Assembly (NCBI RefSeq): GCF_006716445.1
Contig: NZ_VFPA01000002.1
Location: 1,302,001-1,366,000 of the forward strand
Direction of reading: 5' to 3'
Source: Pseudonocardia kunmingensis
GTDB lineage: Bacteria; Actinomycetota; Actinomycetes; Mycobacteriales; Pseudonocardiaceae
Length of the DNA stretch: 64,000 nt
Positions 57,002 to 64,000 of this stretch are shown piece after piece. A program made the translations under genes and the position numbers. Numbering within the stretch: position 1 is the first letter of the stretch; every line of letters starts with the position of its first letter. Under the pieces are notes generated by a model that searched no databases, was not told the origin of the DNA, and saw only the letters and a program-made list of their open reading frames with translations.

Positions 57002-57793
57002 TCAGAAGTCGGGACCGAGGCCGCCGATCGGCGGCATCCCGGAGTGCGCCCACAGCCCGCCGTCGGCCACGACGTGCGTGCCGGTGACGAACGCGGACTC
57101 GTCGGAGGCGAGGAACAGCACCACGTTCGCGATCTCCTCGGCCCGCCCGTAGCGGCCCATCGGGATCGCGTCGCGGATGTCGGACCAGATCTGCGGTGCC
57201 GCCTCGTGCAGTCGGTCGATGGGCGGGGTGCCGATCGGGCCGGGGCACACGGCGTTGCAGCGCACGCCCTTGCGGGCGTACTCGATGCCGGTCACCCGCG
57301 ACAGGTTCACCACGCCCGCCTTGAGCACGTTGTAGGCGCCGAGCCCGAAGTCGCCCGCGAGCCCGGACACCGACGCGGTGTTGACGATCGAGCCGCGCCC
57401 CTGGGCGAGCATCGGCACGAGCGCGAGCTTGGTCGCGTACCAGTACGAGGTGAGCCCGACGTCCAGCGAGCGCCGGAACCCGTCGAGGGTCAGGTCGCCC
57501 ACCCGGCCGGACTCGAACGCGACGTGGTTGTTGTGCAGCACGTCGAGGGTGCTGTGGGTGTCGACGGCGAACGCGACCAGCCGCTCCAGCGCCGCCGGTT
57601 CGGCGGCGTCGGCGTGCACGAAGTCGATCGTGGCGCCGCCGGCGCGCAGCTCGTCGGCGACCGCGGTGCCCGCGTCGGCGTCGATGTCGGCGATCACCAC
57701 CCGGGCGCCCTCGCGGGTGAACGCCCTGGCCGTCGCCGCGCCGATCCCGGAGCCGCCTCCGGTGATCACGGCGACCCTGCCGTCGAGACGCAT
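57002..57793 (-). CDS. Short-chain dehydrogenase/reductase
   Basis: This 263-residue SDR has TGGGSGIG (11-18), catalytic Ser (TASVSG, 141/143), Tyr154 and Lys158 (YNVLK). The family NNAG motif is NNHVAF here, an unusual change near the active site. The Asp after strand 2 (ADIDAD) suggests NAD. ATG 57793 has GAAGGA upstream. It is the first gene of a run of five to six closely spaced genes ending with the luciferase-like gene. Confidence 0.9.
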   Translation of the reverse strand: MRLDGRVAVITGGGSGIGAATARAFTREGARVVIADIDADAGTAVADELRAGGATIDFVHADAAEPAALERLVAFAVDTHSTLDVLHNNHVAFESGRVGDLTLDGFRRSLDVGLTSYWYATKLALVPMLAQGRGSIVNTASVSGLAGDFGLGAYNVLKAGVVNLSRVTGIEYARKGVRCNAVCPGPIGTPPIDRLHEAAPQIWSDIRDAIPMGRYGRAEEIANVVLFLASDESAFVTGTHVVADGGLWAHSGMPPIGGLGPDF

Positions 57794-57833
57794 GCCTCGT
57801 CCTTCCGCATCGGTGGGGGAGTCAGGTGGGGGA

Positions 57834-57856
57834 GTGCGGCGCACCCGGCGCCGCAC
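57834..57856 (-). terminator. GC hairpin between the ABC operon and the SDR/hydrolase run
   Basis: GTGCGGCGC (57834-57842) pairs perfectly with GCGCCGCAC (57848-57856) around a 5-base loop. It lies 77 bases beyond the binding-protein stop, reading on the minus strand, and 41 bases before the SDR start. It probably ends transcription of the ABC unit. Confidence 0.6.
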
Positions 57857-57932
57857 CTCGAGTCTTGGTCAGCGGGGCGGGCCGGACAACGGAGCGCTGT
57901 CCACCCCTGCCCGGCCCGGGATGGGCAACGCT

Positions 57933-59492
57933 CTACCGGCTGTCCCCGGTCACGCCGACCCCGCGGAACGTCGGCGCGTACGCGGGTCGGTAGCCCTCGG
58001 GGAACACCGCGCGGTCGGTCCACGCGCTCGGCGGGACGTGCGCGTGCAGCGGGAAGCTCTTGAGGATCTTCTTCTCCTCCTCGACCATCCGGTGCATCGC
58101 CTCCAGGCGGGACTCGCGGCTGGAGCCGGCGAGCGCGTCCATCCAGGCCTGCTGGAACTCCGGCGACGAGGTGTTCCACGGGTTGGCGTACTGGCCCGGC
58201 AGGCTCGCCTGGTAGACGGTCGTCGGGTCCTGGAACGGGGCCCCCATGCCGGGGAAGGCGTTGCCCTCCTCGCGCCCGTAGAAGGTCACGCCGGTGGTCG
58301 GCGACTCGACCACGCGGGTGCTCGCCCGCAGCCCGGCCTCGGCGAGCATCGGCACCAGCGCCTCGGCCACGGCCCGGTGGTCGTCGAGGCTGGGCACCAG
58401 CATCTCGAAGTCGACACCGCCCGGGTGGCCCGCCTCGGCGAGCAGCTGCCGCGCCCGCTCGGGGTCGTAGCGGTGGGCCGGGTCGTCGGGTGTGACGTCC
58501 GGGTTGTAGGCCCAGTAGTCCGGCGGCATGTACTGCGCGACGGGTTCGCCGATGCCGAAGAACAGGCCCTCGACGATCGCCCCGCGGTCGACCGCGTGCT
58601 GCATGGCCTGCCGCACCCGGATGTCGTCGAACGGCGGCTTGCCGGTGTTCATGTACAGCGACATGATCGACAAGCTCTTCGACGGCGCCGTGTTCAGCCC
58701 GGCCGCGGCGGCCTGCTCGGCCTGCGACGGGTCGAGGTAGGTCAGCTCGGCCTGCCCGGTCTGCAGCATGGTGAGCCGCGTCGGCGCCGAGGTCTGCACG
58801 AAGATCTCGTAGTGCGCGGCCTTCGCGGCCCCGGGGTCCCAGTAGTCGGGGTTGCGGTCGTAGCGGGTGACCTGCCCCGGGACGTACTCCGCGAGCCTCG
58901 CCATCCCGGAGCCGACCGGGTTCTGGTCGAGGTCCGGGTTGTCGAACGCCGCCGGGCTGATCATGGACCCGGTGGTGCCGCTCAGCAGCGCGGGCAGGTT
59001 CCCGCCCGGCCCGCTGAGGTTGATGCGCGCGGTGTGCGCGTCGACCACGTCGACGCCCGCCACCCGGGCCAGCGCCCCCTTCTGGGTGCTGCCCTCCAGC
59101 GTCATCGCCCGCTCGATGTTGGCCTTGACCGCGGCCGCGTCGAACGGCGTGCCGTCGATGAACGTGACGTCGTCGCGCAGCGTGAGCACCAGGGCGGTGT
59201 CGCCGTCGACGAACTCCCAGGACGTGGCGAGCTGCGGCACGAGGTCGCCCTGCTCGTCCTCCATGATCAGCTGGTCGTAGACCAGCCGGAAGAAGATCAT
59301 GTCCCACGGGTTCGCCGACTTGTGCGGGTCGAACGTCGACGGGTTCTGCACGAACACGTAGCGGAACGTGCCGCCCGGGTCGAGCACGCCGCTGCCGCCC
59401 GCGCCCGAGGTGGCCCGGCCGCCGCAGCCGGCCAGCAGCAGCGCGAGCGCGGCGAGCAGGACGACGACCCGACGGGAATATGGAACGCCCAC
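57933..59492 (-). CDS. Oligopeptide/dipeptide-type ABC transporter substrate-binding lipoprotein
   Basis: This 519-residue SBP_bac_5 family protein has a lipoprotein signal (LLAGC, Cys23) and family landmarks such as PGGTFRYVFVQNPSTFDPHKSAN, LATSWEFVDGDTALVLTLRDDVTFIDGTPF, and VRQAMQHAVDRGAIVEGLF. Members carry peptides, nickel, opines or plant-derived cyclic compounds. GTG 59492 has GGAGG upstream. It lies downstream of an SDR, a quinone oxidoreductase, an alcohol dehydrogenase and two ABC ATPases on the same strand; the permeases should be beyond base 64000. Its linkage with oxidoreductases suggests a non-peptide organic substrate. Confidence 0.92.
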   Translation of the reverse strand: MGVPYSRRVVVLLAALALLLAGCGGRATSGAGGSGVLDPGGTFRYVFVQNPSTFDPHKSANPWDMIFFRLVYDQLIMEDEQGDLVPQLATSWEFVDGDTALVLTLRDDVTFIDGTPFDAAAVKANIERAMTLEGSTQKGALARVAGVDVVDAHTARINLSGPGGNLPALLSGTTGSMISPAAFDNPDLDQNPVGSGMARLAEYVPGQVTRYDRNPDYWDPGAAKAAHYEIFVQTSAPTRLTMLQTGQAELTYLDPSQAEQAAAAGLNTAPSKSLSIMSLYMNTGKPPFDDIRVRQAMQHAVDRGAIVEGLFFGIGEPVAQYMPPDYWAYNPDVTPDDPAHRYDPERARQLLAEAGHPGGVDFEMLVPSLDDHRAVAEALVPMLAEAGLRASTRVVESPTTGVTFYGREEGNAFPGMGAPFQDPTTVYQASLPGQYANPWNTSSPEFQQAWMDALAGSSRESRLEAMHRMVEEEKKILKSFPLHAHVPPSAWTDRAVFPEGYRPAYAPTFRGVGVTGDSR

Positions 59493-59507
59493 GTCCGACC
59501 TCCTTGA

Positions 59508-60302
59508 TCAGCCGGTGAACTGGCCGCCCGCCGGGTGCAGCATCTGCCCGGTCATGAACGACGACTCGTCGGTGGCGAGGAACAGGCAGGCGGCGGCCTG
59601 CTCCTCCGGGGTGCCGAGGCGGTTCATCGGCGTGATGCTCATGGCCGCGCCGTAGGCGGCGGCGTTGTCCTCGATCCCGCCGATCATCGGGGTGGCGGTG
59701 TAGCCCGGGCCGACGGCGTTGACGCGGATCCCCGTGGTGGCCAGCTCCAGCGCCATCACCTTGGTGAGCATCCAGACGCCGGCCTTCGACACGCAGTAGG
59801 GCGACGCGCCGGCGAGGGGGATCTTCGCCGCGCTGGAGGCGATGTTGATGATCGCGCCGCCGTCGCCCTGGGCCAGCATCTGCCGGGCCAGTGCGCGGTC
59901 GGTCATCATCACGCCGAGCACGTTGACGTCGAGCACCTTGCGGAACGCGTCGGTGTCGATGTTCACCACGTGCGTGGCGTCGCCCCCGGCCGCGCGGGCC
60001 TCCACGTTGCTCATCCCGGCCGCGGTGGCGATGCCCGCCGACGCGACGCCGACGTCCACCCGGCCGAACTCGGCCACCGCGGCGGCGACCAGCGCGTCGC
60101 AGTCGGCCTCGCTGGTGGTGTCGGTGCGGACGAACACCGCCCGCCGCTCCAGCTTCTCGACCAGCCGGACCGTCTCGGTGCCGTCGGCGAGATCGCCGAG
60201 CACGACGTCCGCGCCCTCCTGCGCGAACCGCACGGCGGTGGCGCGGCCGATGCCGCTGGCCCCGCCGGTGATCACGGCGACCTTGCCCTGCAGCGATCCC
60301 AT
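59508..60302 (-). CDS. Short-chain dehydrogenase/reductase
   Basis: This 264-residue SDR has TGGASGIG (12-19), Ser156/157 (IASSA), Tyr169 and Lys173 (YCVSK), and HPAGGQF at the end. The NNAG motif reads ASAG. A 20-residue insertion (about 96-116, with many Ala and Gly) after strand 4 is uncommon in classical SDRs. Its stop is 15 bases before the ABC binding protein start, so both are transcribed together. Reaction: NAD(P)-linked oxidation of a secondary alcohol, substrate unknown. Confidence 0.92.
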   Translation of the reverse strand: MGSLQGKVAVITGGASGIGRATAVRFAQEGADVVLGDLADGTETVRLVEKLERRAVFVRTDTTSEADCDALVAAAVAEFGRVDVGVASAGIATAAGMSNVEARAAGGDATHVVNIDTDAFRKVLDVNVLGVMMTDRALARQMLAQGDGGAIINIASSAAKIPLAGASPYCVSKAGVWMLTKVMALELATTGIRVNAVGPGYTATPMIGGIEDNAAAYGAAMSITPMNRLGTPEEQAAACLFLATDESSFMTGQMLHPAGGQFTG

Positions 60303-60329
60303 GGGTGTCCCTCCTGTCCTTCGGGTGGG

Positions 60330-61283
60330 TCAGAACGTGAGCACGAGGCGGCCGCGGGTGCCGCCCGCCTCCAGCCGCCGGTGCGCGGTGGCCGCCTCGG
60401 CGGCGGGGTGGGTGGCGGCGACGCGCAGCGTCAGCCGGCCGGCGACCACCAGCTCGGCGAGGCGGGCGAGCGCGGCGCCGTCGTGCAGGTGGTCGCGGAC
60501 CATCACGGGGTGGATCCGGATGCCCCGCTCGCTCGGCCCGGCCCAGAAGCGGACGGTGGCGAGCGCGCCGCCGTCGCGCACGATCCCCAGCGCCGCGGCG
60601 TCCAGCACCGCCGCGTCGAGCAGCGCGTCGACCCCGCCGGGAACGGCCGCGCGGAACGCGGCGACCTCCGCGGCGGGGTCCTTCGAGCGCGGCACCACGA
60701 CGTCGGCGCCCAGCCCGCGCACGAGCGCGGCGTCGGCGTCGCTCGCGTCGGCCACCACCCGCAGCCCGGCGACCTTCGCGAGCTCGATCGCGTAGCCGCC
60801 CACGGCGCCGGCCGCGCCGGTGACGCCGAGGACCTGGCCGGGTGCGAGCGCGAGGTGCTGCAGCGCCGAGTGCACGGTCAGCCCGTTCATCGGCAGGGTG
60901 GCGGCCGCGGCGTCGTCGACGCCGGGCGGGATCGCGGCGGCGGCGTCGGCGGGCACCACGACCTGCGCGGCGTAGGCGCCCCCGAGCCGCCTGCGCGGCA
61001 TCACGATCGCCATCACCCGGTCGCCCGCCGACCACTCCGGCATCCCCCCGGCGGCCGGGCCCACGGCGTCGACCACCCCGGCCAGCTCCATGCCCGGGAT
61101 CCACGGCGGCGCCAGCCCCTCCTCCGGGCGCGGCCCCAGCTGGCGGTAGACCGTGTCGGTCGGGTTCACGGCGGCGGCCGCCGTGCGGATCCGGATCTGC
61201 CCGGCCCGGGGCTGCGGGGTGGGCAGCTCGACGAGCCGCAGCACCTCCGGACCGCCCGGGTACGGGACGCCGACGGCGATCAC
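60330..61283 (-). CDS. Zinc-independent MDR-family (quinone oxidoreductase-like) enzyme
   Basis: This 317-residue medium-chain reductase has the GroES-like N-terminal domain (AVNPTDTVYRQ, IPGMELAGVV) and a Rossmann domain with GVTGAAGAVGGYAIELAKVAG. None of the Cys/His zinc ligands of alcohol dehydrogenases are present, placing it in the NADPH:quinone oxidoreductase branch, whose members also reduce activated alkenes. GTG 61283 lies in the preceding ADH stop (GTGA). The neighbours suggest ene-reduction or quinone reduction of a pathway intermediate. Confidence 0.9.
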   Translation of the reverse strand: MIAVGVPYPGGPEVLRLVELPTPQPRAGQIRIRTAAAAVNPTDTVYRQLGPRPEEGLAPPWIPGMELAGVVDAVGPAAGGMPEWSAGDRVMAIVMPRRRLGGAYAAQVVVPADAAAAIPPGVDDAAAATLPMNGLTVHSALQHLALAPGQVLGVTGAAGAVGGYAIELAKVAGLRVVADASDADAALVRGLGADVVVPRSKDPAAEVAAFRAAVPGGVDALLDAAVLDAAALGIVRDGGALATVRFWAGPSERGIRIHPVMVRDHLHDGAALARLAELVVAGRLTLRVAATHPAAEAATAHRRLEAGGTRGRLVLTF

Positions 61284-62317
61284 GGGAGCACCACCACCTT
61301 CACCGACCCGTCGACGGCGTGCTGCGTCGCGAACGCCTCGCCGACGCGGGCGAGCGGCACCCGGTGGCTCACCAGCGGGGCCACTTCGACCAGGCCCTCG
61401 GCGAGCAGCCGGAACGCCTCGCGGGCATCGGTGGCGGTGTAGGCGAAGCTGCCGAGCAGCCGCAGCTCCTTCTGCACGACCGTGTTGACGTCCACCGGCG
61501 GCGTGCTGCTGGTCAGCCCGGCCAGCGCGACCGTGCCGCCCGCCCGGGTCACGGTGGTCGCGGTGGCGAGCACCGGCAGCGCCCCGGAGCACTCGAAGAA
61601 CGCGGCCACGTTGCCGCCCTGCTGGTAGGGCGAGACGGAGGTGCCCCAGCGCTCCAGCAGTGCGTCGCGCAGGTCGCCGTCGCGCACGTCGAGCACGGGC
61701 GCGCCGGTGGCGGCCGCCGCGGCGAGCCGGGCCGGGGAGACGTCGACGCCGAGCACGTCGGTGGCGCCGTACGCGAGCAGCGCCCGCAGCACGCACTGCC
61801 CGATCGTGCCCAGCCCGGCGACGACCAGCGGGGCGCTCAGGTCGGGGGCGGCGTGGCGCACCGCACGGACCGCCACCGACAGCGGTTCGAGGAACGCCCC
61901 CTCCTCGAACGTCATCGACTCCGGCATCCGGAACAGCCGCTCGCCGACCACCGCGTCCGGCACGAGCACGGCGTCCGACAGCCCGCCGCGCGCGCTGCCG
62001 CGCATGTCGCGGCACAGGTTGGTGCGCCCGGCCGCGCACTGCGGGCAGGTGCCGCAGGGGCCCATCGGGTTGACCGCCACGCGGTCACCGACCGCGAGCC
62101 CCGCCACCTCGGCGCCGACCGCCCGGACCGTGCCGGCGAACTCGTGCCCCATCGGCGCGCCCGGGGAGATCCACGCGCCCTCGGCGTACGCGTGCACATC
62201 GGAGCCGCAGATCCCGCACGCGCCGATGTCGAGCACGACGTCGCGCGGCCCGGGCTCCGGGTCCGGCACCTCGACGAGCCCGACCGCGCCGACGCCCTGC
62301 CACACCGCCGACCTCAT
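61280..62317 (-). CDS. Zinc-dependent alcohol dehydrogenase, sorbitol/threonine-dehydrogenase-like MDR
   Basis: This 345-residue MDR alcohol dehydrogenase carries the catalytic zinc ligands Cys37 (CGICGSD), His58-Glu59 (GHE) and the Glu in FLEPLSVA, plus a full structural zinc site Cys88, 91, 94 and 102. Cofactor motif GLGTIGQCV. It belongs near sorbitol/threonine/butanediol dehydrogenases and oxidises a secondary or polyol alcohol with NAD. ATG 62317 overlaps the ABC ATPase stop (ATGA), so transporter and oxidation are coupled. Confidence 0.93.
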   Translation of the reverse strand: MRSAVWQGVGAVGLVEVPDPEPGPRDVVLDIGACGICGSDVHAYAEGAWISPGAPMGHEFAGTVRAVGAEVAGLAVGDRVAVNPMGPCGTCPQCAAGRTNLCRDMRGSARGGLSDAVLVPDAVVGERLFRMPESMTFEEGAFLEPLSVAVRAVRHAAPDLSAPLVVAGLGTIGQCVLRALLAYGATDVLGVDVSPARLAAAAATGAPVLDVRDGDLRDALLERWGTSVSPYQQGGNVAAFFECSGALPVLATATTVTRAGGTVALAGLTSSTPPVDVNTVVQKELRLLGSFAYTATDAREAFRLLAEGLVEVAPLVSHRVPLARVGEAFATQHAVDGSVKVVVLP

Positions 62318-63357
62318 GCGGGCACCTGCGTCCGGCCCGGGCGGGCGAGGGTGCGCACCGACATCCCGGCGAGCGTCGGGCCCGCGGTGTGCAGGTGGCA
62401 GGCGACCTCGCCGGACCCCTGCGCGGGGGTGAGTCGCGGGACCTCCGTGCGGCAGACGTCCATCGCGTAGCGGCAGCGGGTGTGGAACCGGCACCCCGGC
62501 GGCACCTGCGCCGGGTCCGGGGGATCGCCTGCGAGCACGATCCGCTCCCGGCTGCGCTGCACGTCCGGCGCGGGCACCGGCACCGCCGACAGCAGCGCCT
62601 CGGTGTAGGGGTGGGCCGGGGCGTCGAACACGCGCGCGGTCTCGCCGTGCTCGACGATCTGCCCGAGGTACATCACCGCCACCCGGTCGGAGATGTGGCG
62701 CACCACCGACAGGTCGTGGGCGATGAACAGGTAGGTCAGCCCGATCGCCGCGGACAGCTCCTCGAGCAGCTCGATGACCTGGTTCTGGGTGGACACGTCG
62801 AGCGCGCTCACGGCCTCGTCCAGCACGAGGATCTTCGGGTCGGCGGCGATGGCGCGGGCGATCGTGAGCCGCTGGCGCTGCCCGCCGGAGAACTCGTGCG
62901 GGTAGCGGGTCATCGCGTCCGGCGGCAGCCCCACCCGCTGCAGCAGCTGCGCGATCCGCTCGGTCCGCTCCGCGCGCGGCAGCCGCAGGTGCACGTCGAT
63001 CGGCTCACCGATCGACTCCCGCACGAGCATCGACGGGTCGAGCGAGGAGTACGGGTCCTGGAACACCATCTGGATGTCCCGGCGCGCGGCCCGCAGCTCC
63101 TTCGGCGCCAACCCGAGCAGCTCGCGGCCGTCCAGCCGCACCGACCCGCCGCTGGGCTCGACCAGCCGCAGGACCCCGCGGGCGGTGGTGGACTTGCCGC
63201 AGCCGGACTCGCCGACCAGCCCGAGCGTCTCGCCGGCGTGCAGCGCGAAGCTCACCCCGTCGACGGCGTGCAGCGGCGCCGCCGCGCGGCGGAACGGTGC
63301 CCGGCGCGGGGCGAAGGTCACCCGCAGGTCGGTGACCTCGAGCAGCGGTGCACTCAT
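62314..63357 (-). CDS. Oligopeptide-type ABC transporter ATPase (DppF/OppF-like)
   Basis: This 347-residue ATPase has Walker A GESGCGKST (Lys55), signature FSGGQRQRL, Walker B ILVLDEAVSALD and the H-loop AHDLS. The C-terminal oligo_HPY extension, with GCRFHTRCRYAMDVC (Cys cluster of the OppF/DppF group, possible Fe-S site), is complete. ATG 63357 overlaps the DppD-type stop (ATGA). It is the second of two ATPases for the importer whose binding protein is at 57933. Confidence 0.94.
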   Translation of the reverse strand: MSAPLLEVTDLRVTFAPRRAPFRRAAAPLHAVDGVSFALHAGETLGLVGESGCGKSTTARGVLRLVEPSGGSVRLDGRELLGLAPKELRAARRDIQMVFQDPYSSLDPSMLVRESIGEPIDVHLRLPRAERTERIAQLLQRVGLPPDAMTRYPHEFSGGQRQRLTIARAIAADPKILVLDEAVSALDVSTQNQVIELLEELSAAIGLTYLFIAHDLSVVRHISDRVAVMYLGQIVEHGETARVFDAPAHPYTEALLSAVPVPAPDVQRSRERIVLAGDPPDPAQVPPGCRFHTRCRYAMDVCRTEVPRLTPAQGSGEVACHLHTAGPTLAGMSVRTLARPGRTQVPA

Positions 63358-64000
63358 CGCGTACCTCGCAGGGTCAGCTCGGGGTGCCGGAGGCACCGGG
63401 TGGCCCGGCCGGGCGCGACCGGTTGCAGGACGGGGTCGGTGCCGCACGGGTCCGCGGCGTAGGAGCAGCGGGGGTGGAAGCGGCAGCCCGCGGGGAACGC
63501 GCCGACGGACGGCGGCGCACCCCGGATCGTCGACATCGCCGCGGCGGGCCGGTCCATCCGCGGCATCGCCGCGAGCAGGCCCTCCATGTAGGGGTGCCGC
63601 GGCGTCCGGAACAGCTCGTGCACCGGCGCGGACTCCACGATCTGCCCGGCGTACATGACGAGGACCTGGTCGCAGACGTCGGCGACGACACCGAGGTCGT
63701 GGGTGATCACGATGACCGACATGCCGCGCTCGCGCTGCAGCTCGCGGAGCAGCTCCAGGATCTGCGCCTGCACGGTGACGTCGAGCGCGGTCGTCGGCTC
63801 GTCGGCGATGATCACGTCCGGGTCGCCCGCCAGCGCGATCGCGATCATGACCCGCTGCCGCATGCCGCCGGAGAACTCGAACGGGTACTGCCGGGCGCGG
63901 CGCGCGGGGCTGGGCACCCCGACCCGGTCGAGCAGCTGCACCGCCCGCGTCGCCGCGGCCCGGCGCGGCATCCGCTCGTGCCGGCGCAGCACCTCGGCGA
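63354..64000 (-). CDS. Oligopeptide-type ABC transporter ATPase (DppD/OppD-like), 5' part beyond window
   Basis: Only the C-terminal 215 or so residues are inside the window, read from base 64000 leftward. Visible are signature FSGGMRQRVMIAIAL, Walker B VIIADEPTTALDVTVQAQ, the THDLGVVADVC switch and the HPY extension with GCRFHPRCSYAADPC. Walker A lies beyond the edge. Two permease genes would be expected just upstream of it on the same strand. Confidence 0.92.
   Translation of the reverse strand, partial: AEVLRRHERMPRRAAATRAVQLLDRVGVPSPARRARQYPFEFSGGMRQRVMIAIALAGDPDVIIADEPTTALDVTVQAQILELLRELQRERGMSVIVITHDLGVVADVCDQVLVMYAGQIVESAPVHELFRTPRHPYMEGLLAAMPRMDRPAAAMSTIRGAPPSVGAFPAGCRFHPRCSYAADPCGTDPVLQPVAPGRATRCLRHPELTLRGTR

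Noticed and set aside
57766..61104. A 1112-codon minus-strand frame across several SDR and ABC genes
   Set aside because: Extremely Arg/Gly/Ala-rich with no domain; the other minus frames hold clear SDR, binding-protein and quinone-reductase genes.
1..64000. Mobile elements, prophage, CRISPR, tRNA or rRNA
   Set aside because: No transposase, integrase, repeat array or RNA gene pattern could be recognised on either strand.

Overview
The window is very GC-rich DNA with many GTG starts, purine-rich ribosome binding sites 4-9 bases upstream, and long runs of genes joined by 1-base or 4-base stop/start overlaps (TGATG, GTGA, ATGA). This points to an actinobacterium, most plausibly a Pseudonocardia-like or related soil genus. 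The genus is an inference, because there is no rRNA or other phylogenetic marker. I see no tRNA, rRNA, CRISPR, insertion sequence, prophage or plasmid function. Almost everything is catabolic: at least eight uptake or efflux systems (tripartite tricarboxylate, MFS, MHS-type MFS, GltS-type, DHA2-type MFS, sugar ABC, SSS, oligopeptide ABC) and nine regulators of eight kinds (GntR/FCD twice, IclR, GbsR/MarR, LysR, SorC, two-domain Lrp, and two GAF/PucR-like).

Region A (1-20360) looks like a polycarboxylate or 2-oxo-acid catabolic island. A GntR fragment is followed by a ThDP-dependent decarboxylase-like enzyme and an aldehyde dehydrogenase. Facing them are a citryl-CoA-lyase-like protein, a CaiB-type CoA-transferase and an IclR regulator. 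Divergent from IclR runs a tightly coupled operon: tctB-tctA-tctC, 2-hydroxyacid dehydrogenase, acyl-CoA dehydrogenase, ADP-forming acyl-CoA synthetase, a LigJ-type 4-oxalomesaconate hydratase and an MFS carrier. An LDH2-type dehydrogenase and a MmgE/PrpD-2-hydroxyacid dehydrogenase pair follow. The region ends in a broken gene that keeps only the C-terminus of a RraA/LigK-type 4-carboxy-4-hydroxy-2-oxoadipate aldolase.

Region B (20360-36021) holds a small lipoprotein, a GNAT acetyltransferase, and a GbsR-like repressor divergent from a choline-dehydrogenase-like GMC oxidoreductase and an M20 amidohydrolase. Next comes a GntR-linked module with a DHDPS-family aldolase, an MHS transporter and DhaK-DhaL kinase subunits. 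A GltS-like carrier is then coupled to a sarcosine/N-methyltryptophan-oxidase-like flavoprotein. A LysR regulator faces a DHA2-type MFS pump and a second M20 hydrolase.

Region C (36040-45052) is a SorC-controlled polyol or sugar module: binding protein, an unusual fused ABC ATPase-permease, a second permease, a short amidohydrolase and a mannitol-dehydrogenase-family enzyme. A very long inverted repeat lies beyond it.

Region D (45326-53795) has an SSS symporter plus metal-dependent amidohydrolase pair facing a double-domain Lrp regulator. Two paralogous GAF/PucR-like regulators then bracket a short-chain dehydrogenase.

Region E (53866-64000, all minus strand) combines a luciferase-like flavin monooxygenase, an EthD-family protein, an alpha/beta hydrolase, three short-chain dehydrogenases, a quinone oxidoreductase-like enzyme, a zinc alcohol dehydrogenase and an oligopeptide-type ABC importer (solute-binding protein and two ATPases; the permeases would lie beyond the window). 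The order fits oxidation of an alicyclic alcohol to a ketone, flavin-dependent Baeyer-Villiger oxygenation and lactone hydrolysis, but the substrate cannot be read from sequence.
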